Source: Argentina anserina
Lineage: Eukaryota; Streptophyta; Magnoliopsida; Rosales; Rosaceae
Assembly: GCF_933775445.1 (NCBI RefSeq)
Contig: NC_065877.1
Location: 31,744,001-31,808,000, forward strand
DNA: 64,000 nt
Direction of reading: 5' to 3'
The translations under genes and the position numbers were made by a program. The notes below the pieces were generated by a model. It did not search any database, had not been told where the DNA came from, and saw nothing but the letters and a program-made list of their open reading frames with translations. This document shows, piece after piece, positions 1 to 12,992 of the stretch; within the stretch, counting starts at the first letter, position 1; the number at the start of each line of letters is the position of its first letter.

Positions 1-1385
1 AGAGCTGAGATGCCGGACGGGGAAAAGCCATGCCGCCATTTACCTTCCATCAGAAAAAGAGAAAGAAGAGACTCCTTCCCTCCTAGTCGGGGGTTCACCA
101 AGATCAACCTTTTTGAAGGTCACCGTTGCCATCATAATTTGGTCGTTAATTTTCAACCCTAGCAGAGAATTATTTATAATCAGTTTGAGGTCATGAGTTG
201 CAATACAGAGATGATGGGTATATAACTTATGTGATGTTAAGTAAGTTTTTTGTTATAGCCATCAAAATCAAGAGTTGTTGAGCTATTTAACTATTGAAGT
301 CATGGATAATGTTTTCTGTTGAATTTGAATTCACTAGCCGCTACGGTTAGTGTGACTGGTCGCCGGATAGATGCAAAAAATAGTAACCAAATTTATATGT
401 ATGCCGTCACCAATAATAAGAGAAAATAGTATTGAAAATTAAGGAACCAATAAACTGAAAGTGACATAACAAGATAGCCAACAATAGTAACAATTGATGC
501 TTTTGGTGAGAGTAGCTATGTCCAACCTCTTAACTTACCAATCAATATCGGTGTCCTGACCAAAAAAAAAATCAATATTGGTGTCCAACATAGCAACTCA
601 CACCATTGTTAAAGATGTACGTGTGAAAGTGATCAAAAATATATTTTTTCATATATTTTTTTCTACAACTACCCGTAAATACTTGCAAGATAATCCGACT
701 CAAGTTTAACAGGCAACCTAAGATATATATCATTATTAAACAATAGTTGTCTCAGTGACAAGTGACTAAGTCAAGTAAGATTTTTTTTTAATGAGAATTT
801 CAATCGATAGACTTAATAGCTTACATCCATACCACACTTACAATCTAAGAAAAAAACAAACCAAGAATAAAAAATCACAATCGAACAAACTCATATACAA
901 CTAATACAAGTAAGCAAATCGTCTTAGATGAACCAATAAAGATCAGCTACTTGCCTAGCATGTGATTGTGGTACAAGCACCGAAGCACGTATAGGCCTCA
1001 TCATAGTAGACTTATAGAGATTAAGTGCACCAGCAAATACCACCAAGCCCAGGCTTGCGGATCCCAAACCTGAACTTGACTTCCAAGCATATAGCTTAGC
1101 CCGCGATTGAACTTATGTTAAAACCCAAGCCTAATTGCATGACCTACCGTGTCGGAGCCCTAGTGACCTTAATTGCCGTTCGCGCCTCTTTCCAGCAACA
1201 TCACCACCGAGATCCTTGAATAAGTAGAGTCACCTCCTTCCACATCCCTACCCGATCTCCACCTACAACAGATCCTATCTAACTTTTGGCTCACCGTCAG
1301 CCTCCCAATTTCATAACACGCCTCACACAAGACCCAAACCGCACTTTCGTACCGAATTTTGTTGCTCTTAGAAATGTACTAATTA
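1..1385. other. No gene recognised
   Basis: AT-rich sequence with short poly-A/T runs. No open frame long enough to support a gene, no RNA gene and no clear repeat boundary was found. A C-rich stretch around 1140-1330 looks vaguely like decayed transposon coding DNA but could not be assigned. Confidence 0.5.
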
Positions 1386-1390
1386 ACAAG

Positions 1391-3262
1391 TGATGGGATG
1401 CGGAAGCGTCTGATAATAAACTCTGAAAAATGTCATCGTTAGTATAGAAGAAATATGTATCGTTCAGTCCGGGAATTGAAGGAAACTTTAAACTTTTAGT
1501 GTTAACAAATAAGAGGGGGATTTAAAAGTTTATCTAATTACTACTTTAAATACAACCTAAACTACAATTTACATAATCAACTATCTTTTGCAAAGTTTCA
1601 CCAAAACAATCATAACACAAGCAATTACACATTCAGATTCAATTACACATAATCACAATCAATTACATATTTTAGACACCAATACAACTAGTGCCCTCAA
1701 TGGACTTATCTAATCATGCAAGATTTCTTAAGTTGTTTAAGACTAACTCATCGTGAATCCTAAACTCTATGCTAACCGGTTTATAAAAACACATAGTGTA
1801 GAAGTTAAACAAGAAAACATAAAAAGTATCAAAACTTTGTCGTAGACATGTTAACATGGAGGCGTCACTCACTATGAAATACATGTTCATTTCCAGAATT
1901 TTAACCCTTTGAATTGATACAAACCGAACCTACACAAAGGGCATGATTCGATGTGTATCAAATTGGTAGATGAAAATAGCACCCAAACACTATCAAAAAC
2001 ATTGCATTCAAACACTAAATTCCCCAACAATATCTCAAGGATCTTTTGTTTCACTCAAGGTCTTTTTCTTTCTTTTCTCTAAAAATCGACAGACTAACCT
2101 CAGTGCATTCTTTTCTTCAACTCTCGCTAGAAAATAGGTATTGAGATGATTACAATTGCATTAGAAACTAGACTTTCGTAGCTTTCCATCCATATATCAT
2201 ACATTATCTGACTCATCGTGACATGTCTAGGAGAGTCCGTAAAAATGTAGCTGATGTGCACTGGTAGACTTCTGATTCTGATAAAGATTTGACTTTAATT
2301 GCATATATTCTTCCTTTTTTAATTCTGATTTGTTTTGCACGAATTTCCACTTTTATCTTCTCATTTATCTCATGGTAATTCAATTGCATTAATCCATATT
2401 ATCCTCTCCATTTGTGCTACATTATCACCACTTTCATTGTTTAATTTATGTTTGTTGCACATCTCCTTTTTCTTTATTCTCTCCTCTATCTTCTTATTTT
2501 TCCCTTGGTAAATCATATTTTTATCCCTCTAATCAACTCCTTCTTTTCAGCCGTGCTCTCTCTCCTTTCCCCTCAAAATATGTTGCATGATTTCCTTGAT
2601 TCAAGGGTAGCTCGGCTGGTCTTCTCTTTGATTCTTTATGGACTGCACGACTTCTCCTAATAAAACATCTTCATACCATTTCCTCCTTTCTAGCACATTA
2701 TCTCTTCTTTAAAATTTGAAAATAAGAAAATTAAGAATAAAGACGAGATAATTCATTTAGATAAATTTGTCCTAATCTAGATAATTGTTGTCTTAAAAAG
2801 ACACATATGTAATAGATAAACTCATTTAGATTAGGAAAGTTTCTATTTCACAACAATGAACTTGTTGGAACGAGTGAGTTACTAGAATATGAAAGTTCAA
2901 TTAGAAAAGTTACGGAATAAGAGTTATGGTTCAATTAGGACTTTCCCAAATAAACATTTTCTAGTCCAAAAAGGACTCCAAATGCAAATGTGATTTTTAA
3001 CTTATCACAAATGATACAGAAACGTCGAATAATAAACACTTATAAATCCAACTAGATTTCCTAGTTCCATAAAGATTCATACTCTAAATAGGACTATAGA
3101 CAATTTACGTGTGTTTACGCCTGTTTTAGCAAAAAAAAAACACTAACGCTACTATAGATTCCTAACTCGACTCAATGACTCTATATTACAACAATACTGG
3201 CTAATCAACGTATAAAAAGAGGTAAAAACATGTTAAGAATGTTGCATAAAGTGCTCATATAA
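1391..3262 (+). repeat. Copy A of a ~2-kb TG...CA repeat (solo-LTR-like)
   Basis: The left end TGATGGGATGCGG and the following block (ATGTCATCGTTAGTATAG, then TCGTTCAGTCCGGG at about 1462-1476) match copy B (19572-21648, opposite strand) and copy C (25996-27792). The right end aligns to copy B through AAAGTGCT. The five bases acaag occur immediately before (1386-1390) and after (3263-3267), which fits a 5-bp target duplication. There is no transposase or pol frame; the 70-codon frame inside is not supported. The terminal dinucleotide on the right is AA rather than CA, so this copy is older than B. It could be a solo LTR or a non-autonomous LTR element. Confidence 0.7.
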
Positions 3263-3267
3263 ACAAG

Positions 3268-3660
3268 ACCTTGTAGAGCAAGGCATTGAACAAAATAGAG
3301 GATGACCAAATCCATAGAGGAAACTAAAGGATTTTATTTGCTCGGCAAAGTCTTGGGGAGAATGCCGATCTTCTACGTTCGACAACCATATGTTGAGTGC
3401 CGCTCCCTTGTTACTAATCTTTTATTAATAAAGTAAAAATGAGAGTTAACACGTTGACTAGTTAAATTCTTGAACTACCCAAATTATCTAGAGTTTATTG
3501 AACTTTACTTATCTTGGTTTATTGTTGAATGAATATGATGGTAAAATTACATACTCTAAATTCAAAATAATGGAATCAAGTCTTTTTGAATTTGTAGAGA
3601 TTATCAAACACACGCTTGAGCGCGATACTTCCGCTTACGCATCGCGCTAGTTAAACATTA
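3268..3660. other. Intergenic, nothing recognised
   Basis: Sequence between copy A and the GC-rich element. No frame, repeat or motif could be supported. Confidence 0.5.
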
Positions 3661-3671
3661 CTCCCGATCAA

Positions 3672-4351
3672 GGTTCTAAAAAGCGCTAGGCGGTATGCAG
3701 GCGGACAGCCACCTCCTAGCGCCTAGACGGTTAGGCGGCCTCCTAGGCGGCGCCTAGGCGGTTTCGAATTATTAAATATTTATTTATTTTTATACATATA
3801 TTTAAACTATTTTAATGATTAAAATATTTAATAATGTTTAATATTAATTTTAAAAATACTTAAAATAGTCTAAATTCACATAACTTAAATAGAAAGTCCA
3901 TAAAAAAATATTTGAAGAAAAGATAAATAATGAAACAAATGTAATAATATTAAATCTCAATTTCTTTCTCTCCAAATTGTTTCCTAACTTATTCAGTATC
4001 GGACTCAAACTTAATATTCATATTTCTTTCCTCTTCTTTTGTTGATGAGATGATGAGATTCAATTTTCAGAAAATAGACAGAGTGAGAGCTGCAGCATCT
4101 TTTAGTTTTTTTTTTAATGTCAAGTGATGGTTGACCGCCTATGACTAAATATGCCTGATTAGACCGCCTATGACTGAATAGGGCCGCCTAGACCGCCTAG
4201 GACTGAATAGGGCTGCCTAGGACCGCCTAGGCGGCTGCTTAATTCACAAAACGCCACAGATGACCACCGAGGCAAAAAGCGTGGCGGTGGGTGACCTCCT
4301 AGCGCCTAGACGCCGCCTAGGCGGTCTAGGCGGCCGCTTTTTAGAACACTG
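3672..4351. mobile_element. Non-autonomous DNA transposon with GC-rich inverted ends
   Basis: A 680-bp element with terminal inverted repeats. The left end GGTTCTAAAAAGCGCTAGG mirrors the right end, which reads GTGTTCTAAAAAGCGGCC on the opposite strand. Both ends are packed with CCTAGGCGG-type palindromic motifs and the centre is AT-rich. The 11 bases ctcccgatcaa flank it directly on both sides (3661-3671 and 4352-4362), which is a target-site duplication. Length of duplication (9-11 bp) suggests a Mutator-like class, but no transposase is present. It lies about 230 bp upstream of the CAP-H start codon, so it may sit in the promoter. Confidence 0.75.
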
Positions 4352-4581
4352 CTCCCGATCAACCTCCAATCCGATAATGAATTTTTTTATTTTGTAATGG
4401 CATAGTCATATTATTAATATATTTTTGGTTTATTCTTGTGAAAACCAAAAACCAAAAGTTTCGACCACGCCAAATCTTTTCAAAAACAAAATGGAGGGAA
4501 AACCACTCGGACGTCTCATAATTCCCCCAAATTCCAAACCCTAATTTCCCAAACTCTTCAATTCAATTCCTCAGTTCCACA

Positions 4582-7500
4582 ATGGCCGACGTCCTCAGCC
4601 CTGACCCAACCGCCACCCAGAAGCAGCGCCTCTCCATGGCCGCCCGCCTCCAGTCTCCCACCAGCCCCTTCTTCCTCGGCTCCAACAACGACCACCAGGA
4701 GCGCGCCCAGGCACGCGCCGCACGCGCCGCCGCGATTCGGAGAAAGTCCCTCGCTCTCAATCGCCAGCCACTGCTCGACGGCCCCGATTCGGATCCCGGC
4801 CTCGATAAGCAGCAGATCCTTGAGCTCTTCCAGAATTGTATCAAACTCGCAAGCGAAAATGTCAGTCTCTCTCTTTCTCTCTGAAACTCGATTTACTTAA
4901 CTGAAAATTTTACTTAGAAGAATTGGGTATTGACAATGTGAGTGTGAATTTTGATGTCCCCTTTTACTGTATTAGTTTCTTGAATTTTTTTTCTTAATAA
5001 AGTTTTGATTTTTCTTTTAATGATGTGTTTGGTACAGAAAATAAATCAAAAAAATACATGGGAGCTGAACTTGATTGACCACTTGGCGGAGCTTGTCAAG
5101 GTTGAAGAGGAAAAGGATGCAGAGACGAATTTTCAGAAGGTAATATTGATAAAGATTGGTTGTTTAAAGTAATTTTTGGCCTAGTTTTGTATTCGAAGTG
5201 AATGAAAAGTGATTTTGGTTAGAAAGAATAAGAATTTAGCTAAGTTCAGGTTTCTCTGACTGCAGGCAAGCTGTACTTTGGAAGCTGGAGTCAAGATATA
5301 CTCCTTAAGAGTTGATTCAGTTCACTCCGAGGCGTACAAGGTTCTTGGTGGGATGAACCGAGCTGGACAAGATAATGAGCAAGGTTAGATTTTCACTCAG
5401 CTCTAGCAGTGCCCTTTTGTTTCTTATTCAAGAGAATACATTTCTTGGCCAAAGTTGATTTCAAAACTAGTGATCTTTTGTATTTGGAACAATTATTGAC
5501 GTGAGGAGAGGTAGATTTTATCTAAGTTGCTGGTATTATCATGATAGTCAATTTATAGTTTCAGTTTAGGGAAAATCTGTATGTTAGATGTGCTAATATA
5601 TATGTTGTATGGCTCTCTTAGATGCAGCTAATTATAGTACTTTCACCTTTTCATTCTGGATATGTGCTCCATGATTTAATTTGGTCTCTTGACTTTCTCT
5701 CGTAATGTTAGATACTGGTACGGAGGGTGCGAATGGTGACAATGAACAAGCTATGGCTACTTCCAAGAAAGAGAAAAAGGTTTGTAGCTCTCTGACTTGA
5801 CAGAATGATTTTAAACTCTGAATACAGATACTGATGTCCCCCATTAATCCATAAATGCAGATGTCACCTTTATCAACACTGGAGTCATCTTTTGAGGCTT
5901 TAAATGTGAAGAAGTTCGATGGTGATTGCATCCTCACTTAATCTTATTGCTACTTTGGACATGAGATGCAAAGGCCAAAGTTATAATTTAGTTTTGTTTC
6001 TTTTTTCAGTTGCATTTGCAGTTGATCCACTGTATCATCAGACATCAGCGCAATTTGATGAAGGTGGGGCAAGGGGTCTTCTGATGAATAATCTTGGAAT
6101 TTATGGTAGATGCAGAGTGCTCTTTGACTCATCAGAAATACCAGGGAAGTGCACATCATCTGATAATCAACATGACAAACCAGATACCATTGATCTTTCT
6201 TTTGCTACTGGTGAGTTTTTGATCACATATTGTGTTCTCATTATCCAATTAGACTATTAAGTTTCAATAACAGCCATATTTTCCTGCTCTTTCTGTAGAA
6301 TATGTTGAAGAGATGGTATTGAACATGCGGATGAAAGATGAAATTTCACCAACTCTCAGGCAGTTAATTGATAGATTTGATGAAGGTAACAAAAGGCCAA
6401 TAGATACATATACATATGCTCAGAAATCGGCAGAGCAGGACGATTCTACCTATAATAATGACATTGACATAGATGGTGGTGCATCTCACAACGATGGGAC
6501 CTGGGATTATGATCACGATGAGCAAACAAGCATGGTGGAGGACGAACATAACTATGAAAATACAAGTTTTCCCAGTTATCACGAGGTTTGTATTGTACTT
6601 GATCTAGTGCTCCCTCTCAAAGTTGTGAATAAGTGAAGACTTACTTTGTTCCCTGATATTCTATGAACTCTTGCAGGAAAATGAATCAATTTATTTCCAT
6701 GGACCTGATATGGATGACAGACTTGAGAAAATTGATGACTTTTTGTTTTTAAGTCTTGGATTTAACTCAAAACAAAATGCTTGGGCAGGTCCTGATCATT
6801 GGAAGTACCAAAAAACTAAAGGTGAGTCACCATATCAAATACCAGTATGTATGCTTGCATAAATGTATGTCATCTGTAAATGAGAACATATTGCACGATT
6901 TGTTTTCCAGGTTTGGAAGTCAATACTTCTGCAGAACAACCATTAACAGTTAAGCGACAGAAACCTAAACAACAGCCTGATATAGATTTCACTAAAGCCT
7001 TGGAAGAAGAAATGTCCGATCTATTTGCTCCCCCCAAAAACCCCAAGTCGTTGCTATTGCCTGCAAATAGAGCAATTTGCAGTACAAAACTTCCTGAGGA
7101 TTGCCACTATCAACCAGAGAATCTTGTCAAGTTATTTCTTCTTCCCAATGTAAAGGTGATACTTCTCACCATTATTGGTTATATGTGTTCTTTTCGTTAA
7201 GCTATTAAAGTGGAGTTTGCTGTATCTTTCCTGATACTCTTTTGGTTGCAGTGCCTTGGAAGGAGACGGAGGAAGTCCTCAGGTAATAAGCCTTATCTGG
7301 TTGATGGAAAGTATAAATGACCGGTTAATAACTTTGAATATTGCTTTTCTTCGGATCATTTCCCTTTATTTTGTGTAAAATCTGGAATTGATTTATAAAT
7401 AAAAGAATTCTGACATGTAGTGTTAATCACCCCTGTAATCAGATCAACCACAGCAACAACATGATGATTATGAGCAAGCTACATTCTCCGATGATGATGG

Positions 7501-8777
7501 TGGCCAGTTTGATGATGGCCAACATGATGAGGGAAATGTCCATAGTGATTTTGCGGACTTTAGCATACTTATTTCTCAACCTCGCCAGGTTGGTTCCTAA
7601 TCTTTCAGTTCGGTGTGTTTTAAATTGTCCCTTGCATTTGTGCATTGGTCTGAATCTTTCTTTCGGGTAGCTATGAATATGTATTCATGTATATCTCAAG
7701 TTGATGATTGCAATTTTTCATGTTTTATAGGCTTTGCAATCTTAAGAGTAGTTCAAATGTGTTGTTATTGGAATTAAGACAAATTCTTGCATTTTTAGCT
7801 TACGGTTGCATATCTCTGAACATTACAGGTAAACAAAATCGAAGTCCAGTATGATAAGACGTCCAAACAAGTTGATGTCCAGGCTTTGAAAGAAACCCTT
7901 TGGGGCCATGTACAAGAAACCATTCAAATGTCTACCCAGGTGTGTATCAATTTTCTTTTTTAACTTTTCAGTTACTTATTTGTAGTTTTGTTTAGTGTAA
8001 CGTAACTATTAGGCATCTTCATTTCAATAAAATTAAAAGATACGTAAAATTAAAATAATTTGCAAGCTAGTAGAAGCCTGTTCGGACAAAAACAACATAC
8101 AAGTCTCTGTTCAGCATTTATTTTTTGTTAGAGGCCTTTTTTTGTGTGGAAAATAGTCAGAAGCTTGTTCAGCATGGATGCCTAATTTAATTGGTTTAGT
8201 GACTGTTATATCCATGTGGTATAAAAATCGTTTCTGTGACTGTATAATGATCAGGACAATTTTGGAGGAGCACAACGTGCTGGAATGGGCTGTAAAGCTT
8301 TATATGATAGATCAAACACGTACCTTTGTCTTGAATTGTACATGCCAGACCTGACAGATTCCTATGCACGGATAAACAAATTAATGTGAACCAAACTTGG
8401 AACTTCAATTATTTCACAAAAGAGACGTATGATCTATCAGTTTGTGGTACAATTTACAAAACAATAACTTTATGCATCCAACCACATGTTTGGCACCACT
8501 GTCTATACCAATTCTTTCATACATCGTTTCAACTTTTGATTAAGTAAATTCTGGTTACTAATACTTATGTATTTTGGTAAAGGGTGAAGAACAGGTGGTG
8601 TCCTTCAAGCAAATCTTGGGTACCTTTCCTAGTGACTGCAGGGCTGCTTCAACCATCAATGACATCTCCCCTCATCTGTGTTTCATATGCCTGTTGCATT
8701 TAGCCAATGAGCATGGGTTGAAGATCCTTGACAATACCAATTTGGACGATCTCAGTGTACACCTACCTCTCTTGTAA
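4582..8777 (+). CDS. CAPH: Condensin I complex subunit 2 (CAP-H / Barren)
   Basis: Kleisin subunit of condensin I, which bridges the SMC2/SMC4 ATPase heads during mitotic chromosome compaction in the nucleus. Thirteen exons joined at GT-AG sites keep one frame of 662 codons: 4582-4860, 5038-5139, 5266-5383, 5712-5779, 5861-5921, 6010-6210, 6299-6585, 6677-6821, 6911-7155, 7252-7282, 7443-7588, 7829-7939, 8583-8777. Family signatures visible are NTWELNLIDHLAELVK (exon 2), FAVDPLYHQTSAQFDEGGA (exon 6) and the C-terminal winged-helix block ISPHLCFICLLHLANEHGL (exon 13). Acidic, His/Asp-rich stretches in exons 7 and 11 are the usual variable linkers. Length is close to what I recall for the Arabidopsis protein (about 670). 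The start ATG follows an untranslated leader and the N-terminus has the typical SPFFLGSNND block. It appears intact. Confidence 0.95.
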
Positions 8778-9230
8778 TGAAGCATTTTAGTGGAACCGTT
8801 GGGAGCAATGTTTGACTGTAATTTTGTATGCAAAATTTATTTGAGCTTAGCTTGTCATCTATTTATTATTGGAAGGAATATGAAGAATGTGCCTTAGCGT
8901 GTACCTTGTTAAATATTTTTTTAATGACCCCCAGGCTGCCTTTGTAGTTTGTATTGATCTTAGATTAGTATTCTCACACAAGTTGGTTGTATTTGTATAT
9001 GGAGTTGATATTTGGTATGAATGTTGCTAAGAAAATGAAAGAGAGGAATTCGTCATTCCCTTCCAATAAAAATGAAATATCTTATCACTTGGGCTTACTT
9101 AATGTTTATTTCTTGATTCAAACAACAAGGTGAGAGCATCACATGCGTCATATATCATATCATATATTTATGAAAGCTTTATCCACACAGCAGTATAGTT
9201 TGAATCAAAGCTTGCTACGTATAAAACTTA
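8778..9230. other. CAP-H 3' flank
   Basis: AT-rich downstream sequence that presumably includes the CAP-H 3' UTR. No further gene seen. Confidence 0.5.
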
Positions 9231-9652
9231 GGCCCGTTTGTTTAAATAGAGAAAAAGAAAATGATTTGATTTTCTTTTCCGGGTTCATATGTAAATGGAA
9301 AAAGTTGTGTTCATTCTATATAAATATTTGGTAGATATGGAATATAAAATTTATAATTATTTTAGTAAGTCATTAAAATGGAATATATAATCAAATTTTT
9401 TATTAAAACTCAATTATAAGGAAATAAAATACAATTTAAAAGGAAATTAGTCTTTATTGATTAGAATGGAAATAGAATACCACTCCTAGGTATGAAATTC
9501 ATTTCAGGCTTTTAAGAGGGAGTCAATTTCTAGTCAAATCATTTTTTTATATTCACATTCCAATATCAAATGACAACCAAACAACACTTAGAGATGAAAA
9601 CTGAAATGAATTCCTTTTCCATAACATGATTTCTTGTTAACCAAACGAGGCC
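9231..9652. mobile_element. MITE with GGCC...TTTGTTTAA ends
   Basis: A 422-bp AT-rich element. The left end GGCCCGTTTGTTTAA is the imperfect inverted repeat of the right end (GGCCTCGTTTGGTTAA on the opposite strand). This is the usual look of short plant MITEs that are abundant near genes. The flanks tta / tca could be a decayed 3-bp target duplication (PIF/Harbinger-like), but this is weak. No coding capacity. Confidence 0.6.
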
Positions 9653-9794
9653 TCAGAGGCATGTGGACCTACAAAGACCCCCACCCTATTTAGAGAACAA
9701 TGAATGAGTTTCTTAACAATAGAATAGTACTAAACAACGGGAAATTGAGAATCAATGAGTTGCCTTCTACAAATGCATTAAGTACTTTTATGAG

Positions 9795-10200
9795 ATCTAG
9801 AGAAATTTTTGAGTGCTACCGTAACACCACGTGGCATGCTTAATGGTATACCATTCAAATCACAATTTGACCTATAAGATTTCATTAAAAAATTATATTT
9901 AAGTTATGTTGTCAACGACTATTTTGAGTTTCTTTCTAAAACTCTACACCTTACACTCTAACACCCTAAACTCTAAATCTTAAAACCCTACCCCTACACC
10001 CTAAACCCTAAATCTTAAATCATAAACCCTAAACTCTAAACTCTAAACTCTAAACCCGAAATCTTAGTTTAAAATCATTAATACCCATGAATGTCATTTC
10101 ACAAATAATAAATTTATATTACAAAAATAAAGAATCTAATAAACAAAAATTTATATTAAATTACATAACACCATAAATGAACATAACGTAGCCAATCATT
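9795..10200. repeat. Dispersed repeat with telomere-like CCCTAAA core
   Basis: Contains a degenerate run of CCCTAAA/CTCTAAA units at about 9955-10060, flanked by blocks that recur at 37891-38266: TTTCTTTCTAAAACTCTACACC on the left and AGTTTAAAATCATTAATAC with ATTTCACAAATAATAAA on the right. The shared flanks show it is a member of a dispersed family, not a random telomere fragment. It also begins near CCACGTGGCA, which matches the terminal repeat of the better-preserved copy, but its own right end is not clear. Confidence 0.6.
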
Positions 10201-10789
10201 TTCTAAATTTTGTAGTTAAAAATTTATTCATTGCCTAAAATATGTGATAGTTTTGATACTTAATGGAAAAATTAAATGAATATCTTATAGTCAATTGAAC
10301 ATGTTTTAGTTGAATTGGTGCTGTTTTTAGTTGAAACAGGTGCCTTGATGAAAATATTTGCTCATAAGCGACCACTAATCAAAACGTGAAAGTTTCCGTT
10401 AAAAATGGATATATGTTATTCTTCACATGATCCACAACTCCAAAACAAAAAAAATCTTTTTTTATTTTTGTCTTCTCGTAGATTACATTATCTGTCCACA
10501 AATCACGAATAGACAAAAGATCGACTAATCACGCTGCAAAATCCCAAAAATGAAAATAAGAAAAAGCAAGATGAACTTCATGATAAAGAAAATGAAACTT
10601 CCTCTGGATTTTCAGATTTTCTTGTCCACCCGAAAAAGAAAAACTCGGTCTTCATTTTATGTATACATGCAAACAGTTCCGGTCTTCCCAGAATCTCTTA
10701 CCTCACCAAGTCACAACTAAACCTTAAAAAATTCTCCACCTTTTCCTCACTCCCCCTTTCTTATAATCCCTCAAACCTCAACGGCAAAG

Positions 10790-12992
10790 ATGTCTGCTTT
10801 CATGATGAGCATCACTCCGGGCATGCCTTCCTCACAGTCACAAACAGTCACTTCTGCACCACCGCCGACGTCACTTCCCGTCCGTACCATCCCCGGCGCG
10901 TACGGCTGGCCGCTGCTGGGCCCCATCTCCGACCGGCTGGACTACTTCTGGTTCCAGGGACCGGAGACGTTCTTCAAGAAAAGAACCGAGAAGTACAAGT
11001 CTACGGTATTCCGTACCAATGTCCCTCCGACTTTCCCGCTGTTTTTGGGTGTTAACCCTAACGTTGTGGCCGTGCTGGACTGCAAGTCGTTCTCGCACCT
11101 CTTCGACATGGACCTCGTCGAGAAGAAGAACTGTCTCGTCGGTGACTTCATGCCCAGTGTTAAGTTCACCGGTGACCTCAGGACCTGTGCTTACCTTGAT
11201 ACATCTGAGCCTCAACATGCCCAGGTACATGGATTTCTAGCTCAAATTGATGTTGATTCATTTTTTAAGTGACTTTTGCTTACTTAGATTTCACTCATCT
11301 TTCCTAAATCAACCCAGAAGTGAAAAACTTTCGGACCATAATGATAATTTCTCCCAATAATGGACGCGTAGGTCTTGACTAATATTTTTTGAACGGTTCT
11401 AAATTGCTTGGAAGTATAAAAAAAGAGATTAGCGTGACACGAAAAAGCCTAAAATGGTAATTAAATGTGATGGGGTGTGAAACTCGTTGGGTTGTCTGTA
11501 TCATAGTGTGGAAGCCGGAGGTATCCAGATTTATGTAAGAATCTGAATTTCACCGGACCCGTTTTAGAACTTAGATGTCGAGCTAGGGACCATTACAGTT
11601 ATTGATGGTGGTCCTTGCCTTGGCATGATCGGAAAATACGAAATATGTTAATCAGAAATGGTGTCCTTAATCTCATCAAATCAACCTTAGTATGGATCTG
11701 TAGGGTAGAGTTCAGCGCTTCCTAAAAAGATCACTTTTCATTATATCAATTATCAGATTTTTCAATTGCTTCCTGTTGCTTAACACTTGGTACTCGGTCA
11801 CTGACTACTACCATCTGAACATTTTTTTTTCTCTTCACAGATCAAGAACTTTGCCATGGACATCTTGAAACAAAGCTCCAAGGTATGGGTACCTGAGCTC
11901 ACCGCCAACCTCTCTGCACTATGGGACACGATAGATGCAGATATCGCTAAGGATGGAAAAGCTAGCTATTTGATCCCACTCCAGAAGTCCATATTCAAGT
12001 TCCTTACAAAATGCTTAGTTGGAGCTGACGTTTCAAGCTCGCCCAAAATAGCCAAGTCCGGCCATGTTATGCTCGACCGCTGGCTCGCTCTCCAGCTCCT
12101 CCCCACTGTGAAGATCGGTGTGCTTCAGCCTCTGGAGGAGATTTTCCTTCATTCCTTTGCGTATCCTTCTTTTCTTGTGAGTGGGGACTACAACAAGCTC
12201 TACAAGTTTATAGAAGAATATGGTAAGTTCAAGTTAAATAAACACGCACATTCTTTCTCTCAAGTGTAGTTAGAACCTACCAGTAGTAAGGCAGCATTAG
12301 TTGAAACATACACACTCATCTTCGTGGTATGTTTTGCAGGGAAAGATGTAGTAAACAGAGGTCAAACCGAATTCGGACTAAGTAAAGAAGAAGCAATTCA
12401 CAACCTCCTCTTTGTGCTTGGCTTCAACGCATTTGGTGGATTCTCTGTGTTTCTTCCGAGTTTAGTTAGTGCAATTGCCAGTGACACCACTGGTTTACAA
12501 CAAAGATTAGTCAAAGAAGTCAGGGAAAATGCCGGTTCAACTCTGAGTTTTGAATCGGTGAAAGACTTGCCACTGGTACAGTCCGTTGTGTATGAAACAC
12601 TCCGGCTCAATCCCCCGGTTCCTCTCCAGTTCGCTCGAGCCAGAAAGGATTTCCAACTCAGTTCACATGACTCGGCATTTGACATCAAGAAGGGAGAATT
12701 GCTTTGTGGCTTCCAACAACAGGTCATGAGGGATGAGAACATCTTTGACGATCCGGAGACATTTAAACCGGATCGGTTTCTGGAAAACAAAGAGCTACAA
12801 AACTATCTGTACTGGTCTAATGGACCGCAAACTGGTTCGCCAAGCGCCTCAAACAAACAATGTGCAGGCAAGGACATAGTGACCCTCACTGCTTGTTTGT
12901 TTGTTGCTCATGTATTTCAAAGATATGATTCCATCACAGGAACTTCTTCCTCAATCACAGCCATTGAGAAGGCAAAGCAGAAAGCAGTGTGA
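10790..12992 (+). CDS. HPL: Fatty acid 13-hydroperoxide lyase (CYP74B)
   Basis: A CYP74 enzyme that splits 13-hydroperoxides of linolenic/linoleic acid into C6 aldehydes and a C12 oxo-acid, giving green-leaf volatiles; usually at plastid membranes. Exons 10790-11224, 11841-12222 and 12340-12992 join in frame to 489 residues. Seen: a Ser/Pro/Thr-rich N-terminus, then IPGAYGWPLLGPISDRLDYF, the I-helix-like block FNAFGGFSVFLPS, the K-helix ExxR equivalent in YETLRLNPPVP, and the haem loop SNGPQTGSPSASNKQCAGKD with the axial Cys near residue 447. FNAFGG and NGPQTGSPS point to CYP74B lyase rather than allene oxide synthase. As in all CYP74s no oxygen-binding A/GGxDT motif is seen, because no O2 or reductase is needed. 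It appears intact; the side specificity (13 versus 9) is inferred from the subfamily. Confidence 0.93.

Noticed and set aside
2448..2660. Hydrophobic 70-codon frame
   Set aside because: Lies inside copy A of the 2-kb repeat and is just T-rich pyrimidine sequence.
9955..10060. Possible true interstitial telomere or chromosome-fusion scar
   Set aside because: The flanking sequence is shared with 37891-38266, so it belongs to a dispersed element.
10790..12992. Allene oxide synthase (CYP74A) as an alternative call
   Set aside because: The haem loop and I-helix block are lyase-type (NGPQTGSPS, FNAFGGF) and there is no long plastid transit peptide.
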